Source: Dastarcus helophoroides (Eukaryota > Arthropoda > Insecta > Coleoptera > Bothrideridae). Taken from it: 64,000 bases of DNA. Both the position numbers and the translations under genes were made by a program. Position 1 is the first letter of the stretch; every line of letters begins with the position of its first letter. Shown piece after piece: positions 1 through 11,343 of this stretch. Location of the stretch: contig CM053331.1 in NCBI GenBank assembly GCA_028583605.1, positions 32,156,411-32,220,410 on the forward strand, written 5' to 3'. The notes under the pieces are model-generated. The model made no database searches, was not told the DNA's origin, and saw only the letters and a program-made list of their open reading frames with translations.

Positions 1-235
1 CCATAGTCTTGAAAATTGTCATGTCTTTTGGCATAAGAAGCGTTTACGATATACTGCGGGGAAGGATCTACGCCATTGTTGAGGTTAATTGTTCCGTATA
101 ATATAGTTAAAGAGTTAATTAAACTGAAAAAAATATATGTACTTCTATTTTACATATACTGGGTGTTTTAGTCATAATGCCATAAGTTTTAAGAGGAGCT
201 AGAGACAAATAAAGATGGTACGAATACGTAAATAT
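1..235. other. Left flank without recognisable gene
   Basis: AT-rich sequence up to the 5-bp target duplication (AATAT, 231-235) of the LTR element. I see no coding potential or RNA gene. Confidence 0.6.
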
Positions 236-595
236 TGTAACAAAATGTAGTTATAAAATTTGTATTAGTAAAGAATTCTCTAGAAAAATTTGATAATGCG
301 AAGCGTCCGTGATAATGAATCATACGGCAGATAAGCGCTTTAGACTTTTCCGTAAGTAATAAGTCTTATCTGTATGTCCGTTCTAGAAACCGGAACGGTA
401 CCTATAAATACGTGGTTGTCTCTCCCTCAGTCGGTTAATTAAACAGTGAATTAGTTGGTTGGTTATTCAAATTAGGTTATTAGTTAGTAGTTGAATTAGT
501 TAAATGCATTATAATAAAAATGTTCCGAAATTAGTTTGGAAATAAAGTGGTTACAACTCACAAAGTTTTAATTTTTGGACCGATAACGTGCAACA
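236..595 (+). repeat. 5' LTR
   Basis: Begins TG at 236 and ends CA at 595. It aligns along its length with 8093-8454. It contains a TATA box (TATAAATA, 403-410), an initiator-like TCAGTC about 26 bp downstream, and an AATAAAG polyadenylation signal at 541-547. The initiator falls in a run of TTAGTTGG-like repeats also seen in the 3' LTR. Confidence 0.92.
403..432 (+). promoter_or_regulatory. LTR core promoter: TATA box and initiator
   Basis: TATAAATA at 403-410, then CCCTCAGTC with the probable start A at 429. The 3' LTR keeps the same arrangement (TATATATATA near 8253, CCTCAGTTAG near 8277), so it is conserved between LTRs. Confidence 0.65.
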
Positions 596-597
596 GC

Positions 598-612
598 TGG
601 TGTCAGAAGCGA
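598..612 (+). promoter_or_regulatory. Primer-binding site, tRNA-Leu type
   Basis: TGGTGTCAGAAGCGA begins 2 nt after the LTR. The first 12 bases are complementary to the 3' end of insect tRNA-Leu (…CTTCTGACA plus CCA, recalled from family knowledge). The position is where first-strand priming occurs in this class of element. Confidence 0.75.
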
Positions 613-813
613 GATTAGTTTGTGGATTCTGCTTTATTTCTCGAAACAATCCGTGCAAGGTTCCGAAATATTGCGTTAGTGAATCGTAGTGACAATTAAA
701 TTTAGACTTTATCGCGGACGTTTTAAACTGAAAAACAATTTATACGGGGCAAGTCACAAAAAATCTTGAATATTCTAGAAAGCTTCATAGAAACAATATT
801 AACATCATCCAAA

Positions 814-2025
814 ATGGAACGGGTACTTCGAGGACTCACTTGGAAAACCTGTTTGGTTTACTTTGATGACGTCATGGTGATGAACAAGAACTTTAAAGAA
901 CATCTACAAAATCTCCAAGAGTCTTCAACAGGTTAAAACAGACCAACTTAAAACTGAATCCAATGAAGTGCTCTTTGTTTCAAGGGAAGTTAGAATTCTT
1001 GAGCCACACTGTATCAGCCGCAGAAGTAGGAACAAATATCAGCAAAACTTAAGCAATCCGCGACTGGCAAAGACCCAAACATAAACATGAACTGAGAAGC
1101 TTCCTGGAGTTATGCACCTATTACCGAAGATTTGTGAAAGGCTAAGGTCGCTCGCTGCTCCGTAACACAGACTAACAGAAGGAAGAATGCCGTATGTCTG
1201 AACTCCCGATAGTGATACCGCTTACCAAAAACTAAAGCCCGCGTTGGGCACAAGCTTTATCTTGGTTTATCCCCAGCGGAATGGAAAGTTCGTTTTAGAC
1301 ACAGCCACTTCGGCATTGGGGCTGTGTTGTCCTAAGTTCACACCTGTGAAGAAAGAATCATCGAATATTACAACAAGATCCTGACGAAGCCAGAGAGGAA
1401 TTAATGCACCACTAGGAAGGATCTTCTTGCGATAGCGAAGGCCGTGGAACTCTTCCACAAGTATTTGTATGGACAAGAATTTCTCATGAGGACAGATCAA
1501 GGTTACTCTGAATGAAGAACGCGAAGGGGCGGACAACTCGATGGTTAGGGACGTTCCAATAGTATCAAGGTGTCTCATCAACCGGGACGACAGCATAACA
1601 ACGCTGACGCTTTGTCCAAAAGACCTTGTGGGGATTACAAACACTGCAGACAAGTTGAGGACCATGAGGACATGCTGGATATAAAGGTCATGTTTGTCCA
1701 GCCAGCTCTTCTTCCCGCAGATATTCAAGAGTCTAGCCAGAAGATGGATGGACTCATGGATATCTCTCGGAAAAAGAGCGATGCTAATATCAGACCCGTA
1801 TTAGAATAGAAAGAAGCTGGAGATTCACGTGAATGGCAAGAAGTTTCCGACAGAAGTCCAGCTCTTAAGAATTTACGGGTCCAATGGAAATCCCTCCAGT
1901 AGAGTACGAAGTGCTCTGAAGAGGGCATGGTAAAGTGCGGATGGAAAGCTTGTCAACTTGCAGTTGGTGGTGCCTCAGAGTAGATTTCACAGGTTTTGTG
2001 GGAGGTGCACAATGGGACCTCTGGA
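814..2025 (+). pseudogene. pol: gypsy pol remnant: RT palm, connection and RNase H
   Basis: The frame opening at 814 reads MERVLRGL, then CLVYFDDVMV: the YxDD catalytic box of reverse transcriptase. Downstream, KLNPMKCSLFQ and LRSFLELCTYYRRFVKG are the conserved thumb/connection blocks. RNase H is seen as FVLDTATSALG near 1290 and ends with HQPGRQHNNADALSKRPCGD (about 1575-1635), the typical gypsy RNase H terminus. Many in-frame stops and several frameshifts show it is dead. The N-terminal RT, protease and gag are absent, so the copy was internally deleted before or after insertion. The fragment shares its promoter and leader with the 5' LTR. Confidence 0.9.
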
Positions 2026-2031
2026 TGACAT

Positions 2032-2367
2032 CTAGAGATGAACAAGACCCCGGAGAAGATTCGAAAACGGTTCTACTATGTTAACTGCAGGGAGAACATC
2101 GAGCGATGTTGTCGAAAATGTATCTGCGCTGCATCCAAGGGTCCTCGTATAAGAACCAAAGGGACCCTGAAGCCGTATAATGTGGGAGCTCCATTTAAGA
2201 GAATTGCAATCGATATGGCGGGACCATTTCCAGCATTGGATGATGGAAATAAGTACATCCTCTTGGCCAAGGACTATTTCAGAAAATGGTCTTATCTTAC
2301 GCCATCCCGAATCAGGAAGCTGCCACAGTCGCAAGGGTTCTCGTGGACAACTTCATTCATTTGAATT
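2032..2367 (+). pseudogene. gypsy integrase, N-terminal and first core part
   Basis: The frame from 2038 shows the second half of the HHCC zinc-binding region (RCCRKCICAASKG), followed by the start of the catalytic core, FKRIAIDMAGPFPALDDGN, containing the first acidic catalytic residue (D in AIDMAG). It continues through YILLAKDYFRKW and VLVDNFI and then stops abruptly at the satellite boundary. The rest of the domain resumes at 7651. The expected linker of about seven codons between DNFI and the next motif is not intact, so a small deletion accompanied the interruption. Confidence 0.9.
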
Positions 2368-2544
2368 CATTTTAGATTTTAAAAATGCAGCAATTTTCTT
2401 TACAATCTGGTAAGATCTTTTTGTTCTTCATTTCTTCAAGTCAAAGAATAGTTTTTGGCAACTTTTTAACTATAAAAACTTAGATCAAGGTATTCTAATT
2501 TCAAAATAACACAGTTTAAAAATGAGAAATGTTTTGCGGAGAGG
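2368..2544. other. AT-rich joint between integrase and satellite
   Basis: About 180 bp of AT-rich sequence unlike the satellite or the retroelement. It lies between the broken integrase and the first recognisable satellite segment at 2545. It could be the true edge of whatever brought the satellite in. Confidence 0.4.
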
Positions 2545-2715
2545 TAGAGGCTCTTGGGGAATTCTGACACTTTGTAACGATTATTGGAAGCTTTTAGAGA
2601 GCGTTGATAGTCCTTCTTAGAAGGCCATTAAAAAGTTTCTTAATGGTTTGGAAAATATTTGAAGCCTCTTAGAGAATTTTGGTAGTCTCTCCCTTCCTCC
2701 TACCCCCCTTTAGTG

Positions 2716-2762
<47 letters not shown>

Positions 2763-5700
2763 AAGAGCCCCAAAACCCTCCAGAAAACTTGGAAATCCTC
2801 CAAGGAACTTTGAAGGATTCAAGCGGATTTTGAAATCCCCTAGAAGACTTTTAAAGCAATTATATGTATTGAAAAGTATCAAGAGATTTTTGAAAGGTTC
2901 TAGAAGTAATTGGGAGTGCTTTGGAAAATATTGGAAGCATTTAGAGAGCTTTGGAAGCCTCTAGAAAGTTTTGAGCACCATTATACTGTTCTTGAAGTGT
3001 ATAGAAAGCGTCGATAACCTCTATAAGAGATTTAAAAATCTCCCAAAGGCTTCTGAAATACTCTAGAAGAGTTTGAAAGCACCTACGGAAACGGGAAAGC
3101 ATCCAGAGATTTTTGCAAGCTTCTACAAGCTTCTGCAAGTAAGTTGAAATCTACTGGAGACCTTTGGAGGTCTCGAAAACTTGTTGAAAGCTTCTGTAAG
3201 TTTTAGAAGTTACGTCCAAAGCTTCTATGGACTTTAAAATGCCTAAACAACTTTGAAAAACTCGAGAAGATTTTAAAATGTCCTAGAAGACTTTTAAAGC
3301 AACTGCGTGTATTCAGAAGAATCCAAAGATCTTTGAAAGGTTTTAGAAGTAATTGGAAGTATTTTGAAAAATACTGAAAGCATTAAGAGAGCTTTGGAAG
3401 CCTCTAGAAAACTTTTAGCGCCATTATACAGCTCTTAAATTGCGTAAAAAGCGTCGATAAACTCTAGAAGAGATTTGAAAATCTCCAAAGGCTTCTCAAA
3501 TACTCTAAACAAGTTTAAAAGCACCTACAAAAATGGGAAAGCCTCTAGAGATTTTTGCAATCTTCTGCAAGCTTCTGCAAGTAAGTTGAAAGCTGGTAGA
3601 GATCTTCGGAGATCTTGAAAACTGGTTTAGAACTTCTGTAAGTTTTGAAAGTTACGTCCAAAGCTTTTATGGGCTTTAAAATTCCTAAAGAACTTTGAAA
3701 GACTCGAGAGAATTTTATGATCCCCTAAAAGACTTTTAAAGCAATTGCAAGCATTAATAAGTATCAAAAAATCTTTAAAAGATTCTAAAAGTAATTGGGA
3801 GTGCTTTGGGCAATACTAAAAGCAATTGGAAAGCTTTGGAGGCCTCTAGAAAGTTTTGGGCACCATTACACAGCTCTTAGGCTTTAAAATACTCTAGAAG
3901 AGTTTGAAAACACCAACGGGAGTGGGGAAGTATCTAGGGATTTTTGCAAGCTTCTACAAGCATCTGCAAGTATGTCGAGAGCTGCTAAAATATTTGAAGG
4001 TCTCGAACAGTCATTAAATGCTTCTGTAGGTTTAAGAAGTTACGTCCAAAACTTCTATAGACTTTAAAATTCGTAAAGAACTTTGAAGGACTCAAGAAAA
4101 TTTTAAAATCTCCTAGAAGACTTTTAAATAATTACATGCATTGAGAAGTATCCAGAAATCTTTGAAAGGTTTTTAAAGTAATTGAAAGTGCTTTGGAAAA
4201 TATTGGAAGCATTTAGAGAGCTTTGAAAGCCTCTAGAGAGTTTTAAGCACCATTATTCTGATTTTAAAATGTGCATGGAGCGTCGAAAACCTCTAGATAA
4301 GATTTAAGGATCTTCAAAGACTTCTGAAACACTCTAGAAGAGTTTAAAAGCACCAACGGGAATGGGGAAGCATCTAGAGATTTCTGCAAACTTCTACAAG
4401 CTTCTGCAAGTAAGTTGAAAGCTGCTAAGGATCTTTGGAGGTATCTAAAACTCGTTGAATGCTTCTGTAAGTTTAAGAAGTTACAACCAAAGCTTCTATA
4501 GGTTTTAAAATCCGTAAAAAACTTTGAAGGACTCAAGAAGAATTTAAAATCTCCTAGAAGAATTTTAACTCAATTATATGTGTTAGCAAGTATCCAAAGA
4601 TCTTTGAAAGATTTTAGAAGTAATTGGAAGTATTTTGAAAAATACTGAAAGCATTAAGAGAGCTTTGGAAGCCTCTAGAAAACTTTTAGCGCCATTATAC
4701 AGCTCTTAAATTGCGTAAAAAGCGTCGATAAACTCTAGAAGAGATTTGAAAATCTCCAAAGGCTTCTGAAATACTCTAAACAAGTTTAAAAGCACCTACA
4801 AAAATGGGAAAGCCTCTAGAGATTTTTGCAAGCTTCTACAAGCTTCTGCAAGTAAGTTGAAAGCTGCTAGAAATCTTTGAAGGTTTCGAAAGCTGGTTGA
4901 ACTTCTGTAAGTTTTAGAAGTTACGTCCAAAGCTTCTATGTGCTTTAAAATTCCTAAAAAACTTTGAAAGACTCGAGAGGATTTTAAAATCCCATAGAAG
5001 ACTTTTAAAGCAATTGCAAGCATTAATAAGTATCAAAAAATCTTTAAAAGATTCTAAAAGTAATTGGGAGTGCTTTGGGCAATACTAAAAGCAATTGGAA
5101 AGCTTTGGAGGCCTCTAGAAAGTTTTGAGCACGATTATACAGCTTTTAAAGTATATAGAAAATGTCGATAACCTCTAGAAGAGGTTTGACAATCTTCAAA
5201 GGCTTCTAAAATACTCTAGAAGAGTTTGAAAACACCAACGGGAGTGGGGAAGTATCTAGGGATTTTTGCAAGCTTCTACAAGCATCTGCAAGTATGTCGA
5301 GAGCTGCTAAAATATTTGAAGGTCTCGAACAGTCATTAAATGCTTCTGTAGGTTTAAGAAGTTACGTCCAAAACTTCTATAGACTTTAAAATTCGTAAAG
5401 AACTTTGAAGGACTCAAGAAAATTTTAAAATCTCCTAGAAGAGTTTGAAAGCACCTGCAGGAATAAATAAGCATCTAGAAATTTTTGCAAGCTTTTACAA
5501 GCTTCTTCAAGTAAGTTGAAAGCTGCTAAAGATCTTTAGATGTCTTGAAAACTCGTTGAAAAATTCTGTAACTTTTAGAAATTACGTCCTCAGGCTTCTA
5601 TAGGCTTCAAAATCCCTAAAGAACTTTGAAGGACTTGAGAGGATTTTAAAATTCTCTAGAAGACTTTTAAAACAATTACACGTATTGAGAAGTGTTTAAA

Positions 5701-7642
5701 GATCTTTAAAAGGTTTTAGAAGTAATTAGAAGTGCTTTGAAAAATATTGGAAGCATTTAGAAAGCTTTGAAAGCCTCTAGAGAGTTTTGAGCACCATTAT
5801 ACAGCTCTTAAAGTCTGTAGAAAGCGTCAATAACCTTTAGAAGAGATTTGAAAATCTTCAAAGGCTTCTGAAATACTATAGAAGAGTTCGAAAGCACCTA
5901 ACGGAATAGGGAAGCATCTAGAGATTTTTGCAAGCTTTCACAAGCATCTGCAAGTAATTTGAAAGCTGCTAAAGATCTTTGGAGGTCTCTAAAACTCGTT
6001 GAATGCTTCTGTGAGTTTAAGAATTTACGTCCAAAGCTTCTATGAGCTTTAAGATCCATAAAGAATTTTGAAGGACTCGAGAGGATTTTAAAATCTTCTA
6101 GAAGACTCTTAAAGCAATTACATGCATTGAGAAGTATCCAGAGATCTTTGAAAAGTTCTAAAAGTAATTGAAAGTGATTTGGAAAATATTGGAAGCATTT
6201 AGAGAGTTTTGAAAGCCTCTAGAGAGTTTCAAGCACCATTATTCTGATTTTAAAATGTGCATGGAGCGTCGAAAACCTCTAGATAAGATTTAAAAATCTT
6301 TAAAGACTTCTGAAATACTCTAGAAGAGTTTAAAAGCACCAACGGGAATAAGAAAGCATCTAGAGATTTTTGCAAGCTTCCACAAATATCTGCAAGTAAG
6401 TTGAAAGCTGCTAAAGATCTTTGGAGGTCTCTAAAACTCGTTGAATGCTTCTGTAAGTTTAACAAGTTACGACCAAAGCTTCTATAGGTTTTAAAATCCG
6501 TAAAAAACTTTTAAGGACTCAAGAAGAATTTAAAATCTCCTAGAAGAATTTTAACTCAATTATATGTATTAAGAAGTATCCAAAGATCTTTGAAAGATTT
6601 TAGAAGTAATTGGAAGTGCTTTCGGGAATATTGAAAGCATCTAGAGAGCTTTGAAAGCCTCCAGAGAGTTTTGAGCATCGTTATACAGCTCTTTAAGGTA
6701 TAGAAAGCGTCGATGACCTTTAGAAGAGATTTGCAAATCTTCAAAGGCTTCTGAAATACTCTTGAAGAGTTTGAAAGCACCTAACGGAATAAGGAAGCAT
6801 CTAGAGATTTTTGCAAGGTTTTACAAGCTTCTGCAAGTAAGTTGAGAGCTGATAGAGATCTTTGCAGGTCTTGGAAGCTTGTTGAATGCTTTTGTAAGTT
6901 TAAGAAGTTACGTCCAAAGCTTCTATAGACCTTAAAATCTATAAAAAACTTTGAAGAACTCAAGAGAATTTGACATTCTCTAGAAGACTCTTAAGGCAAT
7001 TACATGTATTGAAAAGTTTTCAAAAATCTTTCAAAAGTTCTAGAAGTAATTGGGAGTGCTTTGGGTGATATTGGAAGCATTTAGAGAGCTTTGAAAGCCT
7101 CTAGAGAGTTTTGAGCACCATTATACAGCTTTTAGAATGTATAAAAAACATCGATAACCTTTAGAATAGATTTAAAAATCTTCAAAATCCTATGAAATAC
7201 TCTAGAAGAGTTAGAAAGCACCTAAGGAAATAGGGAAGCCTCTAGAGATTTTTGCAAGCTTTTGAAAGTAGGTTAAAAGCTGCTAGAGATCTTTGGAGGT
7301 CTCGAAAGCTCGTTGAAAGCTCCTGAAGGTTTCAGAAGTTACGTTCAAAGCTGGTATGGATTTTAAAATCTCTAAAAAACTTTCAAGAACTCGAGAGAAT
7401 TTTAAAATCCCCTAGAAGACTTTTAAAGCAACTACATGTATTAAGAAGTATCCAAAGATCTCTGAAAAGTTCTTGAGGTAATTGAAAGTGCTTTGGAAAA
7501 TATTGAAAGTGTTTAGAGAGCTTTGGAAAACTCTAGAGAGTTTTGAGCACCATTATACAGCTTTTAAAATATGTAGGAAGCTTTGAAAACCTCTAGAAGA
7601 GATTTGAAATCCTCCAAGGGCTTCTGAAATAATCTAGAAGAG
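2545..7642. repeat. Satellite array 1, ~440-bp monomers
   Basis: The motif GCAAGTAAGTTGAAAGCTGCT and the following block recur at about 3135, 3577, 3966, 4406, 4848, 5288, 5507, 5950, 6392, 6833 and 7264. The spacing is 431-443 bp except for deletion variants (389 and 219 bp). Each monomer is full of GAA/TTC and CTAGAAG blocks. A segment of about 0.75 kb starting near 3351 is nearly identical to one starting near 4622 (offset 1271-1322 bp, i.e. three monomers), so there has been a recent multi-monomer duplication. The array interrupts the integrase frame of the surrounding LTR element. All ORFs in it are phase artefacts. Confidence 0.92.
2715..2762. repeat. (CT)n(TA)n microsatellite in array 1
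   Basis: A CT run passes directly into a TA run. It sits in a ~290-bp leader that is shared with array 2, where the same position holds a longer CT/CTTT tract. Confidence 0.9.
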
Positions 7643-8035
7643 TTTGAATTGAAATACACTCGAACCAAGGAAGGAACTTCGAATCGGGGGTTTTCCAAGG
7701 GGTGTGCCGTCTTCTTGTTATAAAGAAAACTCAAACGACACCTCTTCATTCACAGTCTGATGGCATGGTGAAAAGATTTAACCGAACCTTGGAGGAACAT
7801 CTTTTGAAGGTCATTTCCAAGCATTAGAAAGACTGGGATAGACAACTACCACTGTTTCTAATGGATGTTTCAGTGGGAGCCAATTGGTATGGCTCTACAA
7901 CTCTCATCGAAGGAAAGGAGGTTCTCTTATCTTGGGAAGGGCCGTACATAGCATTGAAGAGGATCAACGACTTGGTATACAGGATCCAGCGCAGCCCCAG
8001 AACCAAGTAGAAAGTGCAACAGACTGTGCAAATAT
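7643..8035 (+). pseudogene. gypsy integrase, second core part and GPY/F tail
   Basis: Integrase resumes in one frame: IEIHSNQGRNFESGVFQ, then TTPLHSQSDGMVKRFNRT, KDWDRQLPLFLM and, after a jump, SWEGPYIALKRINDLVYRIQ, a GPY/F-type C-terminal motif. Two of the three catalytic acidic residues are lost: the second Asp is Asn (HSN for HSD) and the Glu is Lys (MVKRF for MVERF). Both are single G-to-A changes. A stop (KH*KDW) also lies in the frame. The segment ends just before the purine tract and 3' LTR. Confidence 0.9.
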
Positions 8036-8079
8036 AGTGGCGAAGTGACTGATTGCAATTGATCGGGATGATTAGTCTT

Positions 8080-8092
8080 AAGGGGGAGGCAG
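8080..8092 (+). promoter_or_regulatory. Polypurine tract
   Basis: AAGGGGGAGGCAG lies immediately before the 3' LTR start (TGCAACA at 8093), the expected place for the second-strand primer. Confidence 0.85.
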
Positions 8093-8454
8093 TGCAACAA
8101 AATGTAGTTACAGAATTTGTATTAGTGATTTTGTAAGGAATTTTCTAGAAAATTTGATAATGCGATAGTGAATCAAACGCCAGATAAGAGCTCCAGAAAT
8201 GTTGGCAAACGATAATCTTATTTGTACGGAGATGCGTCTAGAAACCGGAAGGGTATATATATACGCGGTCGCCTGTCCCTCAGTTAGTTAGTTAAATAGT
8301 GAATAAGTAAGTTAATTAAACACTGGGTTAGTTAGTTGCTTAGTCGGTTGGTCAGTTATTTAAGTGAATTATAATTGTAGTATTTCGGAATCAGTTTAGA
8401 AATAAAGTGTTACAATTCACGAGGTATTAATCATTCGAACCGATAACGCCCAAA
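8093..8454 (+). repeat. 3' LTR
   Basis: Aligns with 236-595, including the TATA region, initiator, AATAAAG signal (8401) and the closing CGATAACG block. The last bases read CAAA instead of CA at the terminus. The target duplication AATAT follows at 8455-8459. Confidence 0.92.
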
Positions 8455-8459
8455 AATAT

Positions 8460-10020
8460 TTACCTTGGATATATGCAGTGGGCGGCGGTCAGCACCCAGT
8501 ACTCCCCTATTATAGAACCCCCGCAAGTATGTTGATCCTTGTATCTTAACGATACCTACAAAGAAAAGTATTTTAAGAAGTTTCTTGCGAGTCTATAGAT
8601 GATGCAATATTTTTATTGGTCTCCAGTTTGGAAGTCAAAACAATTTTTTGAAATTATTCTCTCATAATTTGCTCACTGTATAAGAATATTAGCCTTATTG
8701 ACTTAATTTTTTTATTTGATCATCTAAAAGTTTGTAACAAGAAAAAAAGTTTTTAGGTTAAAGTTAAAAATTGACATTAAATCAAATCAGGAAGACGAGT
8801 TTAACGTCAATAGTTCAGAAAAAAGTATAAATTTTAAATTTAGTATTTCAGAAAATTCTAGGCCTAAACTACAAATTGCATTTCGGGTATAAGTATGGCT
8901 GATTCATATGATTAAAATGTTACGATACATGTCGAGTTTAAACTTCGAATTTTGGGGCAACAATCAAGATTTTTAGTTAAATATTTGTAATAAAATAAAG
9001 ATTTTTAAACATTTCGAGAGTGAAGTGGAAATTTTAGCTAAAATATTAATTCTAACAAAAACTAGGATTCAAGCTTGAATTCAATTTTTCTTAAAGAAAG
9101 CTGCAATAAAATATGAGTTAAGAATATGCAAAATTTTTTAAATATATTTTAAGTTTAAATTTGAAATTTGACAGAGGAAAACCTGTCAAAATTCTAAAAA
9201 AAATAATTTTTTACTTAAATGGATTGTTTTCTCAAAATTCCTTTTTTAATTTTAATGACAAAAATTCGAGAAAAATTTTATTGCTTCAGTGGAACCCTTC
9301 TATTGCTTTGTTTGTTCTTTATTTTGGGGTGTTTATATGAAAATCGCTTTTGTCGAACAATTTTGCTAAACCCTTGCGGGATCCTTCTCTATCTACATAC
9401 AGGATCAACCATAAATAATTGTAGACAGAGCAAAAGTGGACTTTTCGTATAAAAAAAATATGTTTCATCTTTTGATATAACGTAAATTTAGTTAAATTAC
9501 ATTTGCCCTATAGCTCGGTGTAGTCATTACTTAGGGTCCATTCTGTGTCTCAACTTTTTTTTCTAAATTTTGACTTTTACATTCAATGTGAATTTGAAAA
9601 ATATTTCTAAGAATTCAAGTTAAAATCAAAATATCTTCTTAAATCTCGAATTTTTTTAAATATCAATTTGTTGTTTTTCTCACAATTTTATTTCATTTGT
9701 GAGAATTTAAACGTGAATTTTGAAGTTGCGGCTGGGGCGATATTATGCCGAAACAAAACTAATATTTTTGGCCGAAGCTGATAGGTCAGTTTCGATTTAG
9801 GAATCGGAACCTTGGTTGGTCTGTAATAACAAATGGAAATGTGTTTTTCTACTCTTGTTGTTTTAAATCAATGTATCGACATATCATATTGCATATCAAG
9901 GTTCCCATACAATGTTCTCAGATGGGTGATAAAATTGCGATCCCATCTAAAGTAAGCATAAAATTGATAAAATCTTCAGAAACATTTTATTGCTTCTAGA
10001 TAATTCACACATCAATATAC
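8460..10020. other. AT-rich intergenic region
   Basis: No gene recognised. Parts (8600-9190, 9540-9720) show the degenerate T/A-rich motif found elsewhere in the window. On the minus strand around 9925-9965 a short frame reads DGIAILSPI, loosely like the NDIALL block of trypsin-like proteases; this is too weak to annotate separately but lies downstream of the protease relic at 10022-10441. Confidence 0.5.
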
Positions 10021-10021
10021 G

Positions 10022-10441
10022 TTCTAGGCATCTAGGCAATAAAGAGCATCTATTTTTAATTTCAACGCTTCAAGTGGGATTTTCACAAGGGAAAATATGT
10101 GGGCTTCGTTAGTGATGAATATTCGCCCAACAATAATTTTTTTTAGGCTAGCTAGCCGTGTAAAACATAAGCACTGGAGGTGAGCAATAAATACCGATTT
10201 TATATCGTAATTCGCATCCATTTAGGTACATACCGCATATGGAAATTCGCCCTCGGTGGCATCGCTTCCGTTCACTATGCTCAACCTGGATATTTCTGTG
10301 AAGTACGTTGATAAATTATTCGTTGGATCAGTAACGAGTTTATGACTTACAACCTTTACCAAGCACCAGTTGCAACAATGTTGCTGCTATCGCTATCAAA
10401 AGCATTTTGAGATGCTTCAAAACTACTGGAACTCTTCTCAT
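10022..10441 (-). pseudogene. Trypsin/chymotrypsin-like serine protease 5' exons (relic)
   Basis: Read on the minus strand, ATG at 10441 opens 27 codons with a signal-peptide profile: a basic start, then LLIAIAATLLQLVL. Donor GTAAAG at 10359 and acceptor CAG at 10296 define a 64-nt intron. Exon 2 (10295-10234) reads ISRLSIVNGSDATEGEFPYA, closely matching the activation-site motif IVGG-(S/T)DA-x-EG-(x)-PY of the family. A donor GTATGT (10233) and acceptor CTCCAG (10174) give a 60-nt intron. The following frame contains VGRIFITNEAHIFSL, resembling CGGSI-(L)-(S/T)NE-HILTAAHC but without the Cys, the second Gly and the catalytic His, and stops at 10022. I infer a decayed digestive-type protease copy. 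Exons 1-2 are convincing; exon 3 is tentative. Confidence 0.6.
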
Positions 10442-11343
10442 TAAATTCTGAATATATTAATAATCAGATGATTTAACGAGATTGTATTCTATATCAGATT
10501 ATTGATAACGATTGTGCTTAATGGAAAACGACTTGAACAAATAAATTTTAATCAATCCAAGCACATTATAAGTTAATTACTTAATCCCTTTAATGCGATC
10601 TTACTACTTAATAGTGTATAGGATAACAAGAATATGACACCATTAAAAAAACTACTAATCCAAAGTCTATGCTGAATGAAATAAATCGTGATGATGAATA
10701 AATACGATGTTTTGATTCGACAATCTGTTTATTAAAAATATTGTTATCTAAGCTTGCACTTGCCTTCATATGTAGGGTACATGGTTTAACAATATATCTG
10801 TCAAAATATTTGAAATACTATAAAAACCGTAAAACTGGCCCAAATAATGATTTTATCAACGCATAAAGGGATTATTCGTGTGAACATGCCAGAGTTACTA
10901 CAAAAGTGACTTTAGCTGATTCCTGGCTTTCAAAACTTCTTTTAATTTTCAATTTTTATGGGCTAAAGCACTAATACTAAAATACAACATCTTGAGTCTT
11001 TTTTTAGTATCTGTGTAGTATCATCAAAATTTTGACTTTTTATCACTAAATCAATTTCCATTTTTTCTCCAACATTTTAGTTGTAAGCCCAAAATTTTGA
11101 ATTTTTCTATAAACGTTGACTTTTCTCATTTTAACCTCAATATCGAAATCTTGGTTTATTTAAAATTTCAAGAGTAAATTCGCAAATTTAAATGTTCTCA
11201 GAATTTCTCAGTTTTATTAATGATTTTTAATTTCGACTGAAATTTCGATTTCAAATGTTCATAGAAGTTTTGATTTTTGATTTTCCAATTTCTCGGGTAC
11301 TTTCTCAAAATTCTGACCCTTACAAAATTCAGAGTTATTTTTT
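10442..11343. other. Intergenic; second half T-rich low complexity
   Basis: 10442-10930 is unremarkable AT-rich DNA that would contain the promoter of the protease relic. 10930-11343 has the degenerate TTTTTCAAAATTTGAC-like motif. No gene seen. Confidence 0.5.

Larger units (their letters stand above)
236..8454 (+). mobile_element. Defective Ty3/gypsy-type LTR retrotransposon split by a satellite
   Basis: Two related ~360-bp direct repeats start TGTAACAAAATG and TGCAACAAAATG and bound the element. The pentamer AATAT lies just outside both ends (231-235 and 8455-8459), as expected for a target-site duplication. A primer-binding site follows the 5' LTR and a purine tract precedes the 3' LTR. 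Gag, protease and the N-terminal half of reverse transcriptase are missing: only ~200 bp separate the leader from the RT palm. The remaining pol carries many stops and frameshifts, and integrase is interrupted by ~5 kb of satellite. LTR divergence is substantial by eye, so the insertion is old. The Ty3/gypsy assignment rests on domain order RT-RNaseH-integrase and the family-typical motifs. Confidence 0.93.

Noticed and set aside
9219..9452. 77-codon plus-strand ORF with hydrophobic segments
   Set aside because: Phe/Leu/Ile-rich as expected of T-rich DNA; no start context, splice sites or family motif.
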